Numbered from the stretch's first letter, positions 1 to 5,829 are shown. The stretch is DNA of 5,829 nucleotides from an uncultured Eubacteriales bacterium (GCA_900321945.1 ONXY01000322.1:1-5829); one strand, 5' to 3'. The notes: generated by a model not told the origin, from the sequence alone. Translations and numbers: made by a program.

Positions 1-683
1 CCCTTCCCGCCCCAGCGGTCGATGTTTTCCGTCATTTCTCCCCCGGCGGCGTACATCCGTCCCAGTCCGGACAGAATCTGATCCGTACAGGTATAATAAT
101 GCGCCGAAATGAAATCCCGCAGTTTCCGGACCAGAGCCTGCGCTTCCGCGGAAGCGGGATCTCCCTCTCTGACGGCTCCGAATCCGGCGAAGATCTCCAT
201 CATCCGCCGGCTCAGTGCCGCGGTTTCCTCGCGGGATCTTCCCTCCGCCTTCCGCTCGTACTCCTGAAAGGCCGGAGTTTCCCCCCAGGCTTTTTTCGCT
301 TTCGCTGCGTATTCGTCCGTCTTCTTTGTGTCAAACGCTGAAAAATCCATGTCCGTTTTTCCTCCTGTCTCTCTGATTCCGCGGGCAAGTCCGATCAGGT
401 TTTCAAGCCGCTCCTTTTTCAGCTCGAGCAGCTCAATCTGCTGGTCCAGCGCTTTCTTCCGGTCAAAGGAAGGGCTTTGGAGGATCCGCCGGATGTCCTT
501 CAGCGGAAACTCCAGCTCCCGGAACAGAAGAATCTGCTGAAGCGTTTCCAGCGCCGCGCCGTCGTACAGCCTGTAGCCCGCTTCGGTATGGCCCGCCGGA
601 CGCAGCAGGCCGATCCGGTCGTAATACTGCAGGGTGCGTATGCTCACGCCCGTCAGTCCGCTTACCTCATGAACCGTCATCAT
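1..683 (-). CDS. MerR-family regulator with C-terminal TipAS-like drug-recognition domain (3' end cut by window)
   Basis: A cytoplasmic transcription activator of the TipAL/Mta/SkgA type, which binds drug-like ligands and switches on its own or nearby promoters. The frame stays open from the ATG at 683 to the window edge and gives 227 residues; about 15-25 more would be expected. The MerR helix-turn-helix is at residues 2-22 (VHEVSGLTGVSIRTLQYYDR), with the wing around 34-41 (EAGYRLYD). A dimerisation helix runs about 78-104. The TipAS domain runs from about 112 to the edge, with the typical K-K-A-W-G-E-T (130-136), H-Y-Y-T-C (195-199), G-L-G-R-M-Y (206-211) and N-I-D (220-222) motifs. The start is supported by GGAGGA at 691-696, seven bases upstream. 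A second ATG follows directly (680) and cannot be excluded. The gene has its own MerR-type promoter, so autoregulation is likely. The ligand is unknown. Family call is firm; function beyond drug or thiopeptide sensing is inference. Confidence 0.93.
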   Translation of the reverse strand, partial: MMTVHEVSGLTGVSIRTLQYYDRIGLLRPAGHTEAGYRLYDGAALETLQQILLFRELEFPLKDIRRILQSPSFDRKKALDQQIELLELKKERLENLIGLARGIRETGGKTDMDFSAFDTKKTDEYAAKAKKAWGETPAFQEYERKAEGRSREETAALSRRMMEIFAGFGAVREGDPASAEAQALVRKLRDFISAHYYTCTDQILSGLGRMYAAGGEMTENIDRWGGK

Positions 684-714
684 AACGCCTTCCTCCCCTC
701 CCTGCGCCGGTTTT

Positions 715-745
715 ATCATAAAGTATGACGCTGCGTCAGAGTCAA
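715..745 (-). promoter_or_regulatory. MerR-type promoter with 19-bp spacer and operator dyad
   Basis: Read on the minus strand, this is a -35 box TTGACT (740-745), a 19-base spacer (721-739) and a -10 box TATGAT (715-720). The start codon of the MerR gene lies about 30 bases downstream. The spacer contains the perfect inverted repeat TGACGC-n-GCGTCA (726-738). A 19-bp spacer with a centred dyad is the hallmark of promoters activated by MerR proteins, which untwist the DNA to realign the two boxes. The site therefore most likely serves autoregulation of the adjacent TipAS-type regulator. The boxes and dyad are read directly; the regulator-site pairing is inference from proximity and family. 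Confidence 0.85.
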
Positions 746-957
746 GCCCTTTCTGTAATTTTTTCCGGCCGGGTTCCGGCTCGCGGAATACGCTGGCCTT
801 TTCCCCGATCCTGTGATAACATCGTCGCGGAGCGAAACCCGGCGCCGGGAAATCCGCGGCGGCGGCTTTTTCCGAAAGCCGGTCCGGGAGAAGCGCTTCG
901 CGTTCTTTTTCCGGTTATTCACATCGTAAGGCGGAAGAACCGCCGGGAGGCGTACGC
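746..957. other. Divergent intergenic region upstream of the plus-strand gene at 958
   Basis: This stretch holds no convincing gene. A seven-base-pair inverted repeat, CGGCTTT/AAAGCCG with a five-base loop, lies at 863-881, and a 10-base palindrome GAAGCGCTTC lies at 890-899. Neither is followed by a T-run on either strand, so they are not intrinsic terminators. A weak extended -10-like element, TGTGATAAC at 812-820, has no good -35 box and is the best, still poor, promoter candidate for the gene at 958. A ribosome binding site GGGAGG at 945-950 serves that gene. In DNA this GC-rich, short dyads arise often by chance. Confidence 0.4.
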
Positions 958-1743
958 ATGACAGAAGTATCCGTAAAAAATCAGCAGGGTGAAATCATCG
1001 CGCGGACGGAGCATCCCGTCGAAGCGCTTCTCTGTGTGGATCGGGTCTGGGAGCCGGGAGACCGGATCGAAATCCGGACGGATCCCGGAGATCATCTGAT
1101 GGTCCGGATGGATCAGACTCTGTCCGAGGCCGAGGTCTTTCTCCCGGAAGGAAAGATGACCTGGCCGGTTCCGCAGGGAGAACACCGCCTTGCATACGCG
1201 CCGGAAGCGTTCGCCGGAAAGCGGCACGCGGTTTCCGTACGGAAAATGACCGCGGCGGAAACCGCGGTCATCAGGGACCTGGCCCGGAATCCGGCGGATC
1301 TCCGGGGAGATACGGATTTTTATCCTCACTGCACCGCCAGCGTGGAAACCCGCGGCGAATCCGTGTTCGCCGCCCGCAACGTGATCGACGGCCTGCGTTT
1401 CAACACCTTTCACGGCGAGTGGCCGTTTGAAAGCTGGGGTATAGGCGCCCGGGAGGACGCCTGGTGCAGAATCGACTTCGGCCGGGATATTCTCGCGGAG
1501 CGCATGGCGCTGACCCTGCGGGCTGATTTCCCCCATGACGCCTACTGGGTTTCCGGACATGTAACGGATTCAAACGGAGAGGATCTTTCCTTTGACCTCC
1601 GAAAAACCGGAGAACGGCAGTGGATTGATCTGGGCTGCCGGCGGATCCGCTGGCTGCGGCTGGAGCGCATGGTCAAAAGCGACGATCCCTCCGCCTTCCC
1701 GTCGCTCCGGGCCTGGGAGGTGTACGGGTCGGATCCCGTCTGA
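958..1743 (+). CDS. Intracellular protein with discoidin/galactose-binding-like C-terminal domain, function unknown
   Basis: A 261-residue protein with no signal peptide, membrane segment or catalytic motif that I recognise. The N-terminal half (about 1-100) looks like all-beta sandwich sequence (VSVKNQQGEI, GDRIEIRTDPGDHLMVRMD). The C-terminal half (about 120-258) resembles an F5/8-type-C-like jelly roll, with A-R-N-V-I-D-G (139-145), H-G-E-W-P-F-E-S-W-G-I (152-162), a strand ending R-I-D-F-G (171-175), R-A-D-F-P-H-D (188-194) and a final W-E-V-Y-G (253-257). Such domains usually bind sugars, and close relatives in Clostridia are annotated as carbohydrate-binding or hypothetical proteins. 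Lack of a secretion signal is odd for a glycan binder and argues for an intracellular role. The ATG is supported by GGGAGG seven bases upstream. The gene stands alone on this strand and ends 17 bases from the convergent rtcB stop. The fold is reasonably likely; the function is unknown. Confidence 0.85.
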   Translation: MTEVSVKNQQGEIIARTEHPVEALLCVDRVWEPGDRIEIRTDPGDHLMVRMDQTLSEAEVFLPEGKMTWPVPQGEHRLAYAPEAFAGKRHAVSVRKMTAAETAVIRDLARNPADLRGDTDFYPHCTASVETRGESVFAARNVIDGLRFNTFHGEWPFESWGIGAREDAWCRIDFGRDILAERMALTLRADFPHDAYWVSGHVTDSNGEDLSFDLRKTGERQWIDLGCRRIRWLRLERMVKSDDPSAFPSLRAWEVYGSDPV

Positions 1744-1747
1744 CGGA

Positions 1748-1796
1748 AAGGCGCCGGACGTTATTTCCTCCAGGGCGCTTCATCCCCGGGCGCCTT
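1748..1796. terminator. Weak inverted repeat between the convergent gene ends
   Basis: AAGGCGCC at 1748-1755 is matched perfectly by GGCGCCTT at 1789-1796, with a 33-base loop. It spans the 17-base gap between the converging stop codons and runs into the 3' end of rtcB. It might act as a bidirectional terminator, but the loop is long and no T-run follows on either strand, so this is a tentative call. Collision of the two transcripts or Rho-dependent ending are equally plausible. Confidence 0.2.
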
Positions 1797-2990
1797 GAAA
1801 TTGTACACCGGTTTCATTACCTCGATAATGTCGACGGTTTCGCCGATCACATCGATGATATCGTCAGGGGATTTGTAGGCCATGGGCGCTTCGTCCAGCG
1901 TATCCGCGCTGACGGAAGTGGAATAGATTCCCTCCATGGCCTTTTTGTATTCCTCCAGGCCGATGGAGGATTTCGCCTCGCTTCTGGACATGATCCGTCC
2001 CGCTCCGTGCGGAGCGGAGAAGTTCCATTCCGGGTTTCCCTTTCCGGTCGCGATGACCGATCCGTCGCGCATATTGATCGGGATCAGCACCGTTTCGCCT
2101 TTATGCGCCGCGATCGCCCCTTTCCGGAGGATCATCTCGCCGGTGTCAATATAGTTGTGAATCGTGTGGAACGCCTCGGAGGCGGTCATCCCGGCGCTCC
2201 GCAGAATCGTTTCCGCCATGATTTCCCGGCTCCTTCGCGCGAAACGCTGGCAGATCTCCACGTCGTGCAGATAGTCCTCCATCCGGGAGCCCTCCAGCCA
2301 GCAGAGCGCTTCGGGAACCGGAGGGGCGGCGGAGTCGCGCCGGCGCTTCAGCAGTTTCAGCGCTTCCTGAATCTCCGTTGTTCTCCCCTGCTCCCTGTAC
2401 TTCCGGATGATCCCGTTCCGTTCCTCCGGAAAGCGGTCCTTTCCGGAAAGATGATCGACAGCCAGCCGCTGATAGTATTCCGCGACCTGCTTGCCCATGT
2501 TCCGGCTTCCGGAATGGATAATCAGATAATACGCGCCGTCGGAAGCCCGGTCGATCTCGATAAAATGGTTGCCTCCGCCGAGGGTTCCCAGGGAGCGCTC
2601 CAGGCGAGGCACGTCCTTCAGCGCGCCGAAGCACCGGAGCTCCGTCATTCCGGAGTCCTCCATTCTGTTTTCCCACACGTTCACTCCGGACGGAATCCGG
2701 TGCGCCGCCCCGTCGATCCGTTCAAAGTCCGGCCTGCGGTCCGTCAGCTTTACCGTATACATGCCGCAGCCGATATCGACTCCGACGATGTTCGGGCATA
2801 CTTTATCCAGAACCGTCATGGTCGTTCCGATCGTACAGCCCTTTCCCGCGTGAACGTCCGGCATGATACGCACACGGCTTCCGGCGGTCAGACCGCAGCT
2901 GCACATCGTCCTGATCTGCTCGACCGCGTTTTCCCCGATCACCTTCGCGTAACACACCGCGGTCGTTACTTTTCCCCTGATTTCAAGCAT
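1761..2990 (-). CDS. rtcB: RtcB-family RNA ligase (RNA-splicing ligase, GTP- and Mn2+-dependent)
   Basis: RtcB joins RNA 2',3'-cyclic-phosphate or 3'-phosphate ends to 5'-hydroxyl ends, using GTP, Mn2+ and a guanylylated histidine. It acts in tRNA splicing in archaea and metazoa and in RNA repair in bacteria. The 409 residues match the usual bacterial length of about 400-410. Visible motifs are M-P-D-V-H-A-G-K-G (43-51), metal ligands D72 and C75 in G-V-D-I-G-C-G-M, G-G-N-H-F-I-E (139-145) with H142, H159 in H-S-G-S-R, H278 in I-H-N-Y, and H328 in P-H-G-A-G-R, which by alignment is the guanylylated histidine (E. coli H337). All metal and nucleotide residues are present, so the enzyme should be active. 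A charged segment at about 184-235 is longer than in E. coli RtcB. The start at 2990 has GGAAGGA nine bases upstream; an ATG at 3000 is out of frame and stops at once. It is the last gene of the WYL-WYL-rtcB set. No archease or RtcA is in the window. Confidence 0.96.
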   Translation of the reverse strand: MLEIRGKVTTAVCYAKVIGENAVEQIRTMCSCGLTAGSRVRIMPDVHAGKGCTIGTTMTVLDKVCPNIVGVDIGCGMYTVKLTDRRPDFERIDGAAHRIPSGVNVWENRMEDSGMTELRCFGALKDVPRLERSLGTLGGGNHFIEIDRASDGAYYLIIHSGSRNMGKQVAEYYQRLAVDHLSGKDRFPEERNGIIRKYREQGRTTEIQEALKLLKRRRDSAAPPVPEALCWLEGSRMEDYLHDVEICQRFARRSREIMAETILRSAGMTASEAFHTIHNYIDTGEMILRKGAIAAHKGETVLIPINMRDGSVIATGKGNPEWNFSAPHGAGRIMSRSEAKSSIGLEEYKKAMEGIYSTSVSADTLDEAPMAYKSPDDIIDVIGETVDIIEVMKPVYNFKAPGDEAPWRK

Positions 2991-2999
2991 CGCGCTTCA

Positions 3000-3025
3000 T
3001 CCTTCCGCGTCCCGTATTCGCGGAA
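3000..3025 (-). promoter_or_regulatory. Hairpin overlapping the rtcB ribosome binding site
   Basis: The rtcB leader carries a perfect seven-base-pair inverted repeat, TTCCGCG/CGCGGAA (arms 3019-3025 and 3003-3009 in minus-strand order, nine-base loop). Its 3' arm ends in GGAA, the first four bases of the Shine-Dalgarno GGAAGGA (3000-3006). Folding would therefore hide part of the ribosome binding site. This could limit rtcB translation unless opened by an approaching ribosome, a protein or another RNA. The repeat is seen directly; the regulatory role is inference, and short dyads are common in DNA of this base composition. Confidence 0.4.
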
Positions 3026-3041
3026 CCCGTCCGCGTCTCCG

Positions 3042-3070
3042 ATTATCCGTACGGAGGCGCTTCCGGTCAC
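3042..3070 (-). promoter_or_regulatory. Candidate internal promoter for rtcB with overlapping palindrome
   Basis: On the minus strand GTGACC (3065-3070) and GATAAT (3042-3047) are 17 bases apart, a fair sigma-70/sigma-A match (4/6 and 5/6). The palindrome TCCGTACGGA (3046-3055) overlaps the -10 box and the spacer and could be an operator. The -35 box covers the stop codon of the preceding WYL gene. If used, transcription would begin near 3035 and give an rtcB leader of about 45 bases containing the hairpin at 3003-3025. Tentative, since both the boxes and a 10-base palindrome can occur by chance. Confidence 0.35.
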
Positions 3071-3999
3071 GGACAAAAAGACGCGAACACGCCTTCCCCG
3101 AGCGCTTTCTGCCGGATCAGCCTCGCTCTGACCTGGTCCGCAAGATCTGTGGGGGAAATAACCTTCAGTACAGGTCCGAAGGCGAGAATCCGGATAAGCA
3201 TCTCCGTTTCGTCCTCCCGGCTGTATCGGACGGAAATCCTGTACCGGTGAATGTCCAGTCTTTCCGCCTGCTTTTCATAGTGAGCGAAATGCATGAGCGT
3301 CCTCTCCAGCGCGTTCCGCTCGTTTTCCAGCTCCAGCACCACGGTCTTCTTTTCCCGCGCGTCCGGGGGCTCTGCCATATAATGAACCGCGCCGCGGTAC
3401 CTTTCACAGCGGACGATTCTCGCCAGATTCACGAACACGGGATGACAGCCGTATCCGGCCAGTCTGAATTTGTCGTCCTTTTCAGAATACTCCAGATGCT
3501 CCGGCGTCAGGATCAGACGGTTGATCCCTCCCCTGGGGCTGACGGTCTCAACCGCCAGAGGGGTGTGATCCCTGACGGCGTCCAGGATCAGTCTGAAGTT
3601 CCGGATATAATCCGCGTCTTCATAAGGATCTCCGTCCGCGCAGCGGTCGAAGATTTCGACGTCCTCCGGCCTGAACAGGGGCTCCGTGTCCGGGTCGTCC
3701 GGCAGCATATCCGGAAACAGTCTGATCCGGGGATCAAGCAGCAGGGCTTTCAGCCATCTTCTCTGCAGCAGCGTAAGCGGCATATCCGGCGCGTGAAGGA
3801 TCGGTGTCGTACCGTCCGCCTTCAGGAGCTGCCAGCGTTCGTCCAGAATAGCCGGCTCGATATTCAGAAGGCTTTCTCCGAAAGCCTCGCGAACGACGAT
3901 CTTCCGCAGATCCGCCTTTGAGAGAGGACGTGCGCAGGCTTCCTTCAGGATGCCTGCGACAGCGTTGTAGTAGGCGCTGTAGAGCTCGCTGAAAATCAT
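3067..3999 (-). CDS. WYL-domain transcriptional regulator (second gene of the WYL pair)
   Basis: A 310-residue cytoplasmic protein. Residues 1-110 are mostly helical and include a conserved-looking stretch ending D-E-R-W-Q-L-L (53-59) and T-L-L-Q-R-R-W-L-K-A (76-85); this is probably a divergent winged-helix part rather than a textbook HTH. Residues about 135-205 match a WYL beta-barrel (P-L-A-V-E-T-V, L-I-L-T-P-E-H-L-E-Y, D-D-K-F-R-L-A-G-Y), with K-F-R-L in place of the usual W-Y-L. Residues about 217-298 form the C-terminal WCX extension, ending F-G-P-V-L-K-V-I-S-P and a helix with Q-V-R-A-R-L. The ATG overlaps the stop of the upstream WYL gene as ATGA, with a GGTGA ribosome binding site inside that gene, so the two are translationally coupled. 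WYL domains bind ligands, in several cases nucleic acids, and control DNA-damage or phage-defence genes. Target and ligand here are unknown; control of rtcB is inferred from context. Confidence 0.87.
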   Translation of the reverse strand: MIFSELYSAYYNAVAGILKEACARPLSKADLRKIVVREAFGESLLNIEPAILDERWQLLKADGTTPILHAPDMPLTLLQRRWLKALLLDPRIRLFPDMLPDDPDTEPLFRPEDVEIFDRCADGDPYEDADYIRNFRLILDAVRDHTPLAVETVSPRGGINRLILTPEHLEYSEKDDKFRLAGYGCHPVFVNLARIVRCERYRGAVHYMAEPPDAREKKTVVLELENERNALERTLMHFAHYEKQAERLDIHRYRISVRYSREDETEMLIRILAFGPVLKVISPTDLADQVRARLIRQKALGEGVFASFCP

Positions 4000-5240
4000 T
4001 CGGCTTCACCGCCTTCCAGCCCGTACATCCGGTACATTCTGTGAAGATCGTCCCGGAACCTGGTCTCCGTTTCTCCGTTCGAGCATTCGAACCGGGAGAT
4101 CCGGCAGATGAACGTCCGGATCCACGGAAGCATTTCCAGGGCGTCGTAGACGTCTGCGCTGAACCGGCTGCTGTTCCCGCCCAGTTTTTCAACTTTACCG
4201 CACCGTTTTTCTCTTTCAAGCCTGTCGTGTATAAAAGTTTCATTATCCGCGTATTCCACGGTGAATTCAACATGCTCAAGCGGCTGATCGGGGGAATCGG
4301 GCATGCTGGCGCCCCACAGATGAGGCTCCATACGTTTCAGATCCTGACGGAACCGGTCAAACCGTTCGTCCGGTTCCCCGGGCCTGACGGAAAGAATATT
4401 GTCCGTCCGGAAAGAGGTGATCCGCTGCAGGCGCGGAACGTAGGCGATCAGATACTGTCTTCCGTTCCGGACGCTGATCCGGACGCGCAGGGGAATCACC
4501 TGCTTCTCCGTCGTCCTGTCCGTACGGCGCTGAATCACCTTCATTGTGACGGATCTTTTTTCCCTCATCGCGCAGAACAGCAGACAAAGGATTTCGCTGT
4601 CCATGGCGGACATGATGTAATGATGTTTGAAGGCGAAGAGGTCGGGATGAGGAGCCGTCTTGTCCAGGAGAAACGAACCGATCACTCCGCAGGGCGCTGT
4701 CTCGGAAAAAAAATCCAGCAGATCCGCGCCGGCCGTCAGAGACGCTTCGGCGCGTCTGTAGTACATCGTTCTTCCGCGCTTCTCCCGGACGATGATTCCC
4801 TCAGCGGCGTATTCCGCCAGCTTCTTCCGGACGGTGGACTCGTCGAACATCTTCGGGTCCCGGAATTCCGTCAGGTATTCGTCGATCCGTTCGTTCAGCC
4901 CGTTCAGCGTCAGCGCGGTATCCGGATCGTGCAGAATGTCGAAAAGAATGAAATGCAGCGTGATATCCCCGTCCGTAAAGCTTTTCGTTTTCCACGCGGC
5001 GTACAGAGGATTGTGCCGGGAAACGCGGCTGTCGATGGAGAGAAAGACGTTTTTTCCCCCCGGCGTCTGCCGGAACCGCATATAATCGCCAAGCCAGCTC
5101 TCCATCCTGCGGCGTTCGTCGTCATAGGAGCGGGCGCTTTTCTTTGTGTATTCGTTCCGGCTTTTAAATCCATAAAGAAAGAACTCCCGCATATAATCGC
5201 GGATTCTGTCGAAATTCCTGATCAGTTCGTAATATGCCAT
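3996..5240 (-). CDS. WYL-domain transcriptional regulator with winged-helix N-terminal part (first gene of the WYL pair)
   Basis: I chose the ATG at 5240 (414 residues), because AAGGA lies about six bases upstream. The frame extends to a GTG at 5294, but the extra 18 residues are basic and lie in an intergenic dyad region. Residues 1-60 hold a helical tyrosine- and arginine-rich segment (FLYGFKSRNEYTKKSARSYD). Residues about 92-165 look like a winged helix (recognition helix near F-D-E-S-T-V-R-K-K-L-A-E-Y, wing R-E-K-R-G-R-T-M-Y-Y-R). The WYL domain is about 228-286 (V-T-M-K-V-I, P-L-R-V-R-I, N-G-R-Q-Y-L-I-A-Y, F-R-T-D-N-I), in which Q262 stands where the first tryptophan of the W-Y-L motif is usual. 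A WCX-like region follows to about 405. It overlaps the next WYL gene by ATGA. The pair probably works together, perhaps as a heterodimer as in PafBC; that is inference. Confidence 0.87.
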   Translation of the reverse strand: MAYYELIRNFDRIRDYMREFFLYGFKSRNEYTKKSARSYDDERRRMESWLGDYMRFRQTPGGKNVFLSIDSRVSRHNPLYAAWKTKSFTDGDITLHFILFDILHDPDTALTLNGLNERIDEYLTEFRDPKMFDESTVRKKLAEYAAEGIIVREKRGRTMYYRRAEASLTAGADLLDFFSETAPCGVIGSFLLDKTAPHPDLFAFKHHYIMSAMDSEILCLLFCAMREKRSVTMKVIQRRTDRTTEKQVIPLRVRISVRNGRQYLIAYVPRLQRITSFRTDNILSVRPGEPDERFDRFRQDLKRMEPHLWGASMPDSPDQPLEHVEFTVEYADNETFIHDRLEREKRCGKVEKLGGNSSRFSADVYDALEMLPWIRTFICRISRFECSNGETETRFRDDLHRMYRMYGLEGGEAE

Positions 5241-5310
5241 GCGCTTCCTTCTTTTCTTTACGGCAGAGGCGGGTATCGCCGCCTTCCGCGGCACGTGCCG
5301 GGCCCGGGCG
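5241..5310. other. Gap between fucosidase and WYL operon with dyads
   Basis: Seventy bases separate the fucosidase stop from the first WYL gene. They contain a perfect 12-base palindrome CGGCACGTGCCG (5289-5300) and a six-base-pair GC stem AGGCGG/CCGCCT (5267-5284, six-base loop). No T-run follows the stem on the minus strand, so it is a poor intrinsic terminator. No good promoter pair is visible, so read-through from the fucosidase gene is possible. The palindrome could be an operator for the WYL regulators, as a guess. The last bases before the start codon give the purine-rich ribosome binding site. Confidence 0.4.
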
Positions 5311-5829
5311 TTATCCTTCCAGCTCCACCGCCAGGCAGGGCACGTATTCCGTGGGCAGCCGCTCCGGCAGCTGCGCCGTCAGCACGCCGAACTGATGAAC
5401 GAACGGCGTTTCTCCGGCGCCCAGAAGCCTTACGGAGCGGATCCGCTCGCCTTCGTTGAAGCTGCGAAGCACCGCGCCCCGTCCCGCCTCCGCCCCCATC
5501 AGGAAAGCGAACACGGTGTTTCCCCTGCGGACGTAGCGGACGTCGTCGGGTCTCCAGGAAACCGCGTCCTCCCGGAAATCGCGGAATTCCAGAGCGGTGG
5601 TTCCCTCTCCCGCGGTTTTCCAGGGGCGGGTGGCGTACACCGCCTCTCCGTGAATCTGATACCATCCTGCCAGCTCGTCCAGGATAAACTCCGCCTCGTC
5701 GTCGATGGAGCCGTCCGGCCGCTGCAGGATGTTGAGCATCAGGCAGCCGTTCTTCGAAATCACGTCGAGGAGGATGTCGATGATCTCCCGCGGCGTCTTG
5801 TATTTCGCTTTCGCGTCGTAGAACCATCC
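5311..5829 (-). CDS. Alpha-L-fucosidase, GH29, C-terminal part (5' end beyond window)
   Basis: GH29 enzymes remove alpha-linked L-fucose from host glycans or plant and algal polysaccharides by a retaining mechanism. The visible 172 residues are open to the window edge, so the start, any signal peptide and the catalytic residues of the barrel lie outside. The call rests on the end of the TIM barrel: T-P-R-E-I-I-D-I-L-L-D-V-I-S-K-N-G (12-28 of the fragment), then C-L-M-L-N-I-L-Q-R-P-D-G-S-I-D (29-43), W-Y-Q-I-H-G-E-A-V-Y-A-T-R-P-W (56-70), which are the usual GH29 barrel-end motifs. A beta-sandwich C-terminal domain follows (about 90-170). It is on the same strand as the WYL/rtcB genes, 70 bases upstream, with no obvious functional tie. 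Localisation cannot be judged. Confidence 0.93.
   Translation of the reverse strand, partial: GWFYDAKAKYKTPREIIDILLDVISKNGCLMLNILQRPDGSIDDEAEFILDELAGWYQIHGEAVYATRPWKTAGEGTTALEFRDFREDAVSWRPDDVRYVRRGNTVFAFLMGAEAGRGAVLRSFNEGERIRSVRLLGAGETPFVHQFGVLTAQLPERLPTEYVPCLAVELEG

Noticed and set aside
863..881. Hairpin CGGCTTT/AAAGCCG as a terminator
   Set aside because: No T-run follows on either strand, and no gene ends nearby: the flanking genes both start from this region.
99..961. Short open frames (68-83 codons) on both strands over the MerR gene and the intergenic region
   Set aside because: They overlap the clear MerR/TipAS coding frame or its promoter, lack recognisable domains and have shadow-like composition.
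919..1560. Minus-strand open frame of 213 codons
   Set aside because: It is antisense to the plus-strand gene at 958, which has a good ribosome binding site and recognisable motifs; the minus-strand product has none.
2007..3131. Plus-strand open frame of 374 codons
   Set aside because: It is antisense to rtcB, whose catalytic motifs are all present on the minus strand; the plus-strand product has arginine-, proline- and histidine-rich shadow composition.
5241..5294. GTG-initiated 18-residue extension of the first WYL protein
   Set aside because: The ATG at 5240 has a purine-rich ribosome binding site and gives the natural-looking start M-A-Y-Y-E-L-I; the extension is low-complexity basic sequence overlapping intergenic dyads.
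4041..5459. Long plus-strand open frame of 472 codons
   Set aside because: It lies antisense to the first WYL gene and the fucosidase end, has no recognisable domain, and its length is explained by the scarcity of stop codons in GC-rich antisense frames.

Overview
This 5.8 kb window is GC-rich (roughly 55-60% by eye) and densely coded. It probably comes from a gut- or rumen-type Clostridia (Bacillota) genome. The evidence is protein family resemblance: a TipAS-type MerR regulator, a GH29 alpha-L-fucosidase, a two-WYL/RtcB gene set, strong GGAGG-like ribosome binding sites and short intergenic gaps. The genus cannot be fixed from the sequence alone. No tRNA, rRNA, CRISPR array, insertion sequence or att site was seen.

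Layout. (1) Positions 1-683, minus strand: a MerR-family regulator with a TipAS-like drug-binding domain, lacking its last residues because the window ends. Its promoter (715-745) has the MerR-type 19-bp spacer with a perfect dyad inside it. (2) Positions 684-957: the divergent intergenic region. (3) Positions 958-1743, plus strand: a 261-residue protein without a signal peptide, with a discoidin/galactose-binding-like C-terminal half. (4) Positions 1761-2990, 3067-3999 and 3996-5240, all minus strand: a probable operon transcribed in the order WYL regulator (414 aa), WYL regulator (310 aa), RtcB RNA ligase. The two WYL genes overlap by ATGA. RtcB follows after a 76-nt gap that holds a candidate promoter, a palindrome and a hairpin touching the RtcB ribosome binding site. 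(5) Positions 5311-5829, minus strand: the C-terminal part of a GH29 alpha-L-fucosidase whose start lies beyond the window.

How they may work together. The core of interest is the RtcB/WYL/WYL set. RtcB joins RNA 2',3'-cyclic-phosphate (or 3'-phosphate) ends to 5'-hydroxyl ends, the ends left by many ribotoxins and stress nucleases. WYL-domain proteins are ligand-responsive, often nucleic-acid-sensing transcription regulators. The natural reading is an inducible RNA-repair operon in which a pair of WYL proteins senses damage and controls RtcB. That reading is inference from gene order and family knowledge. The MerR gene, the galactose-binding-like gene and the fucosidase look like ordinary neighbours with no evident functional link to it.
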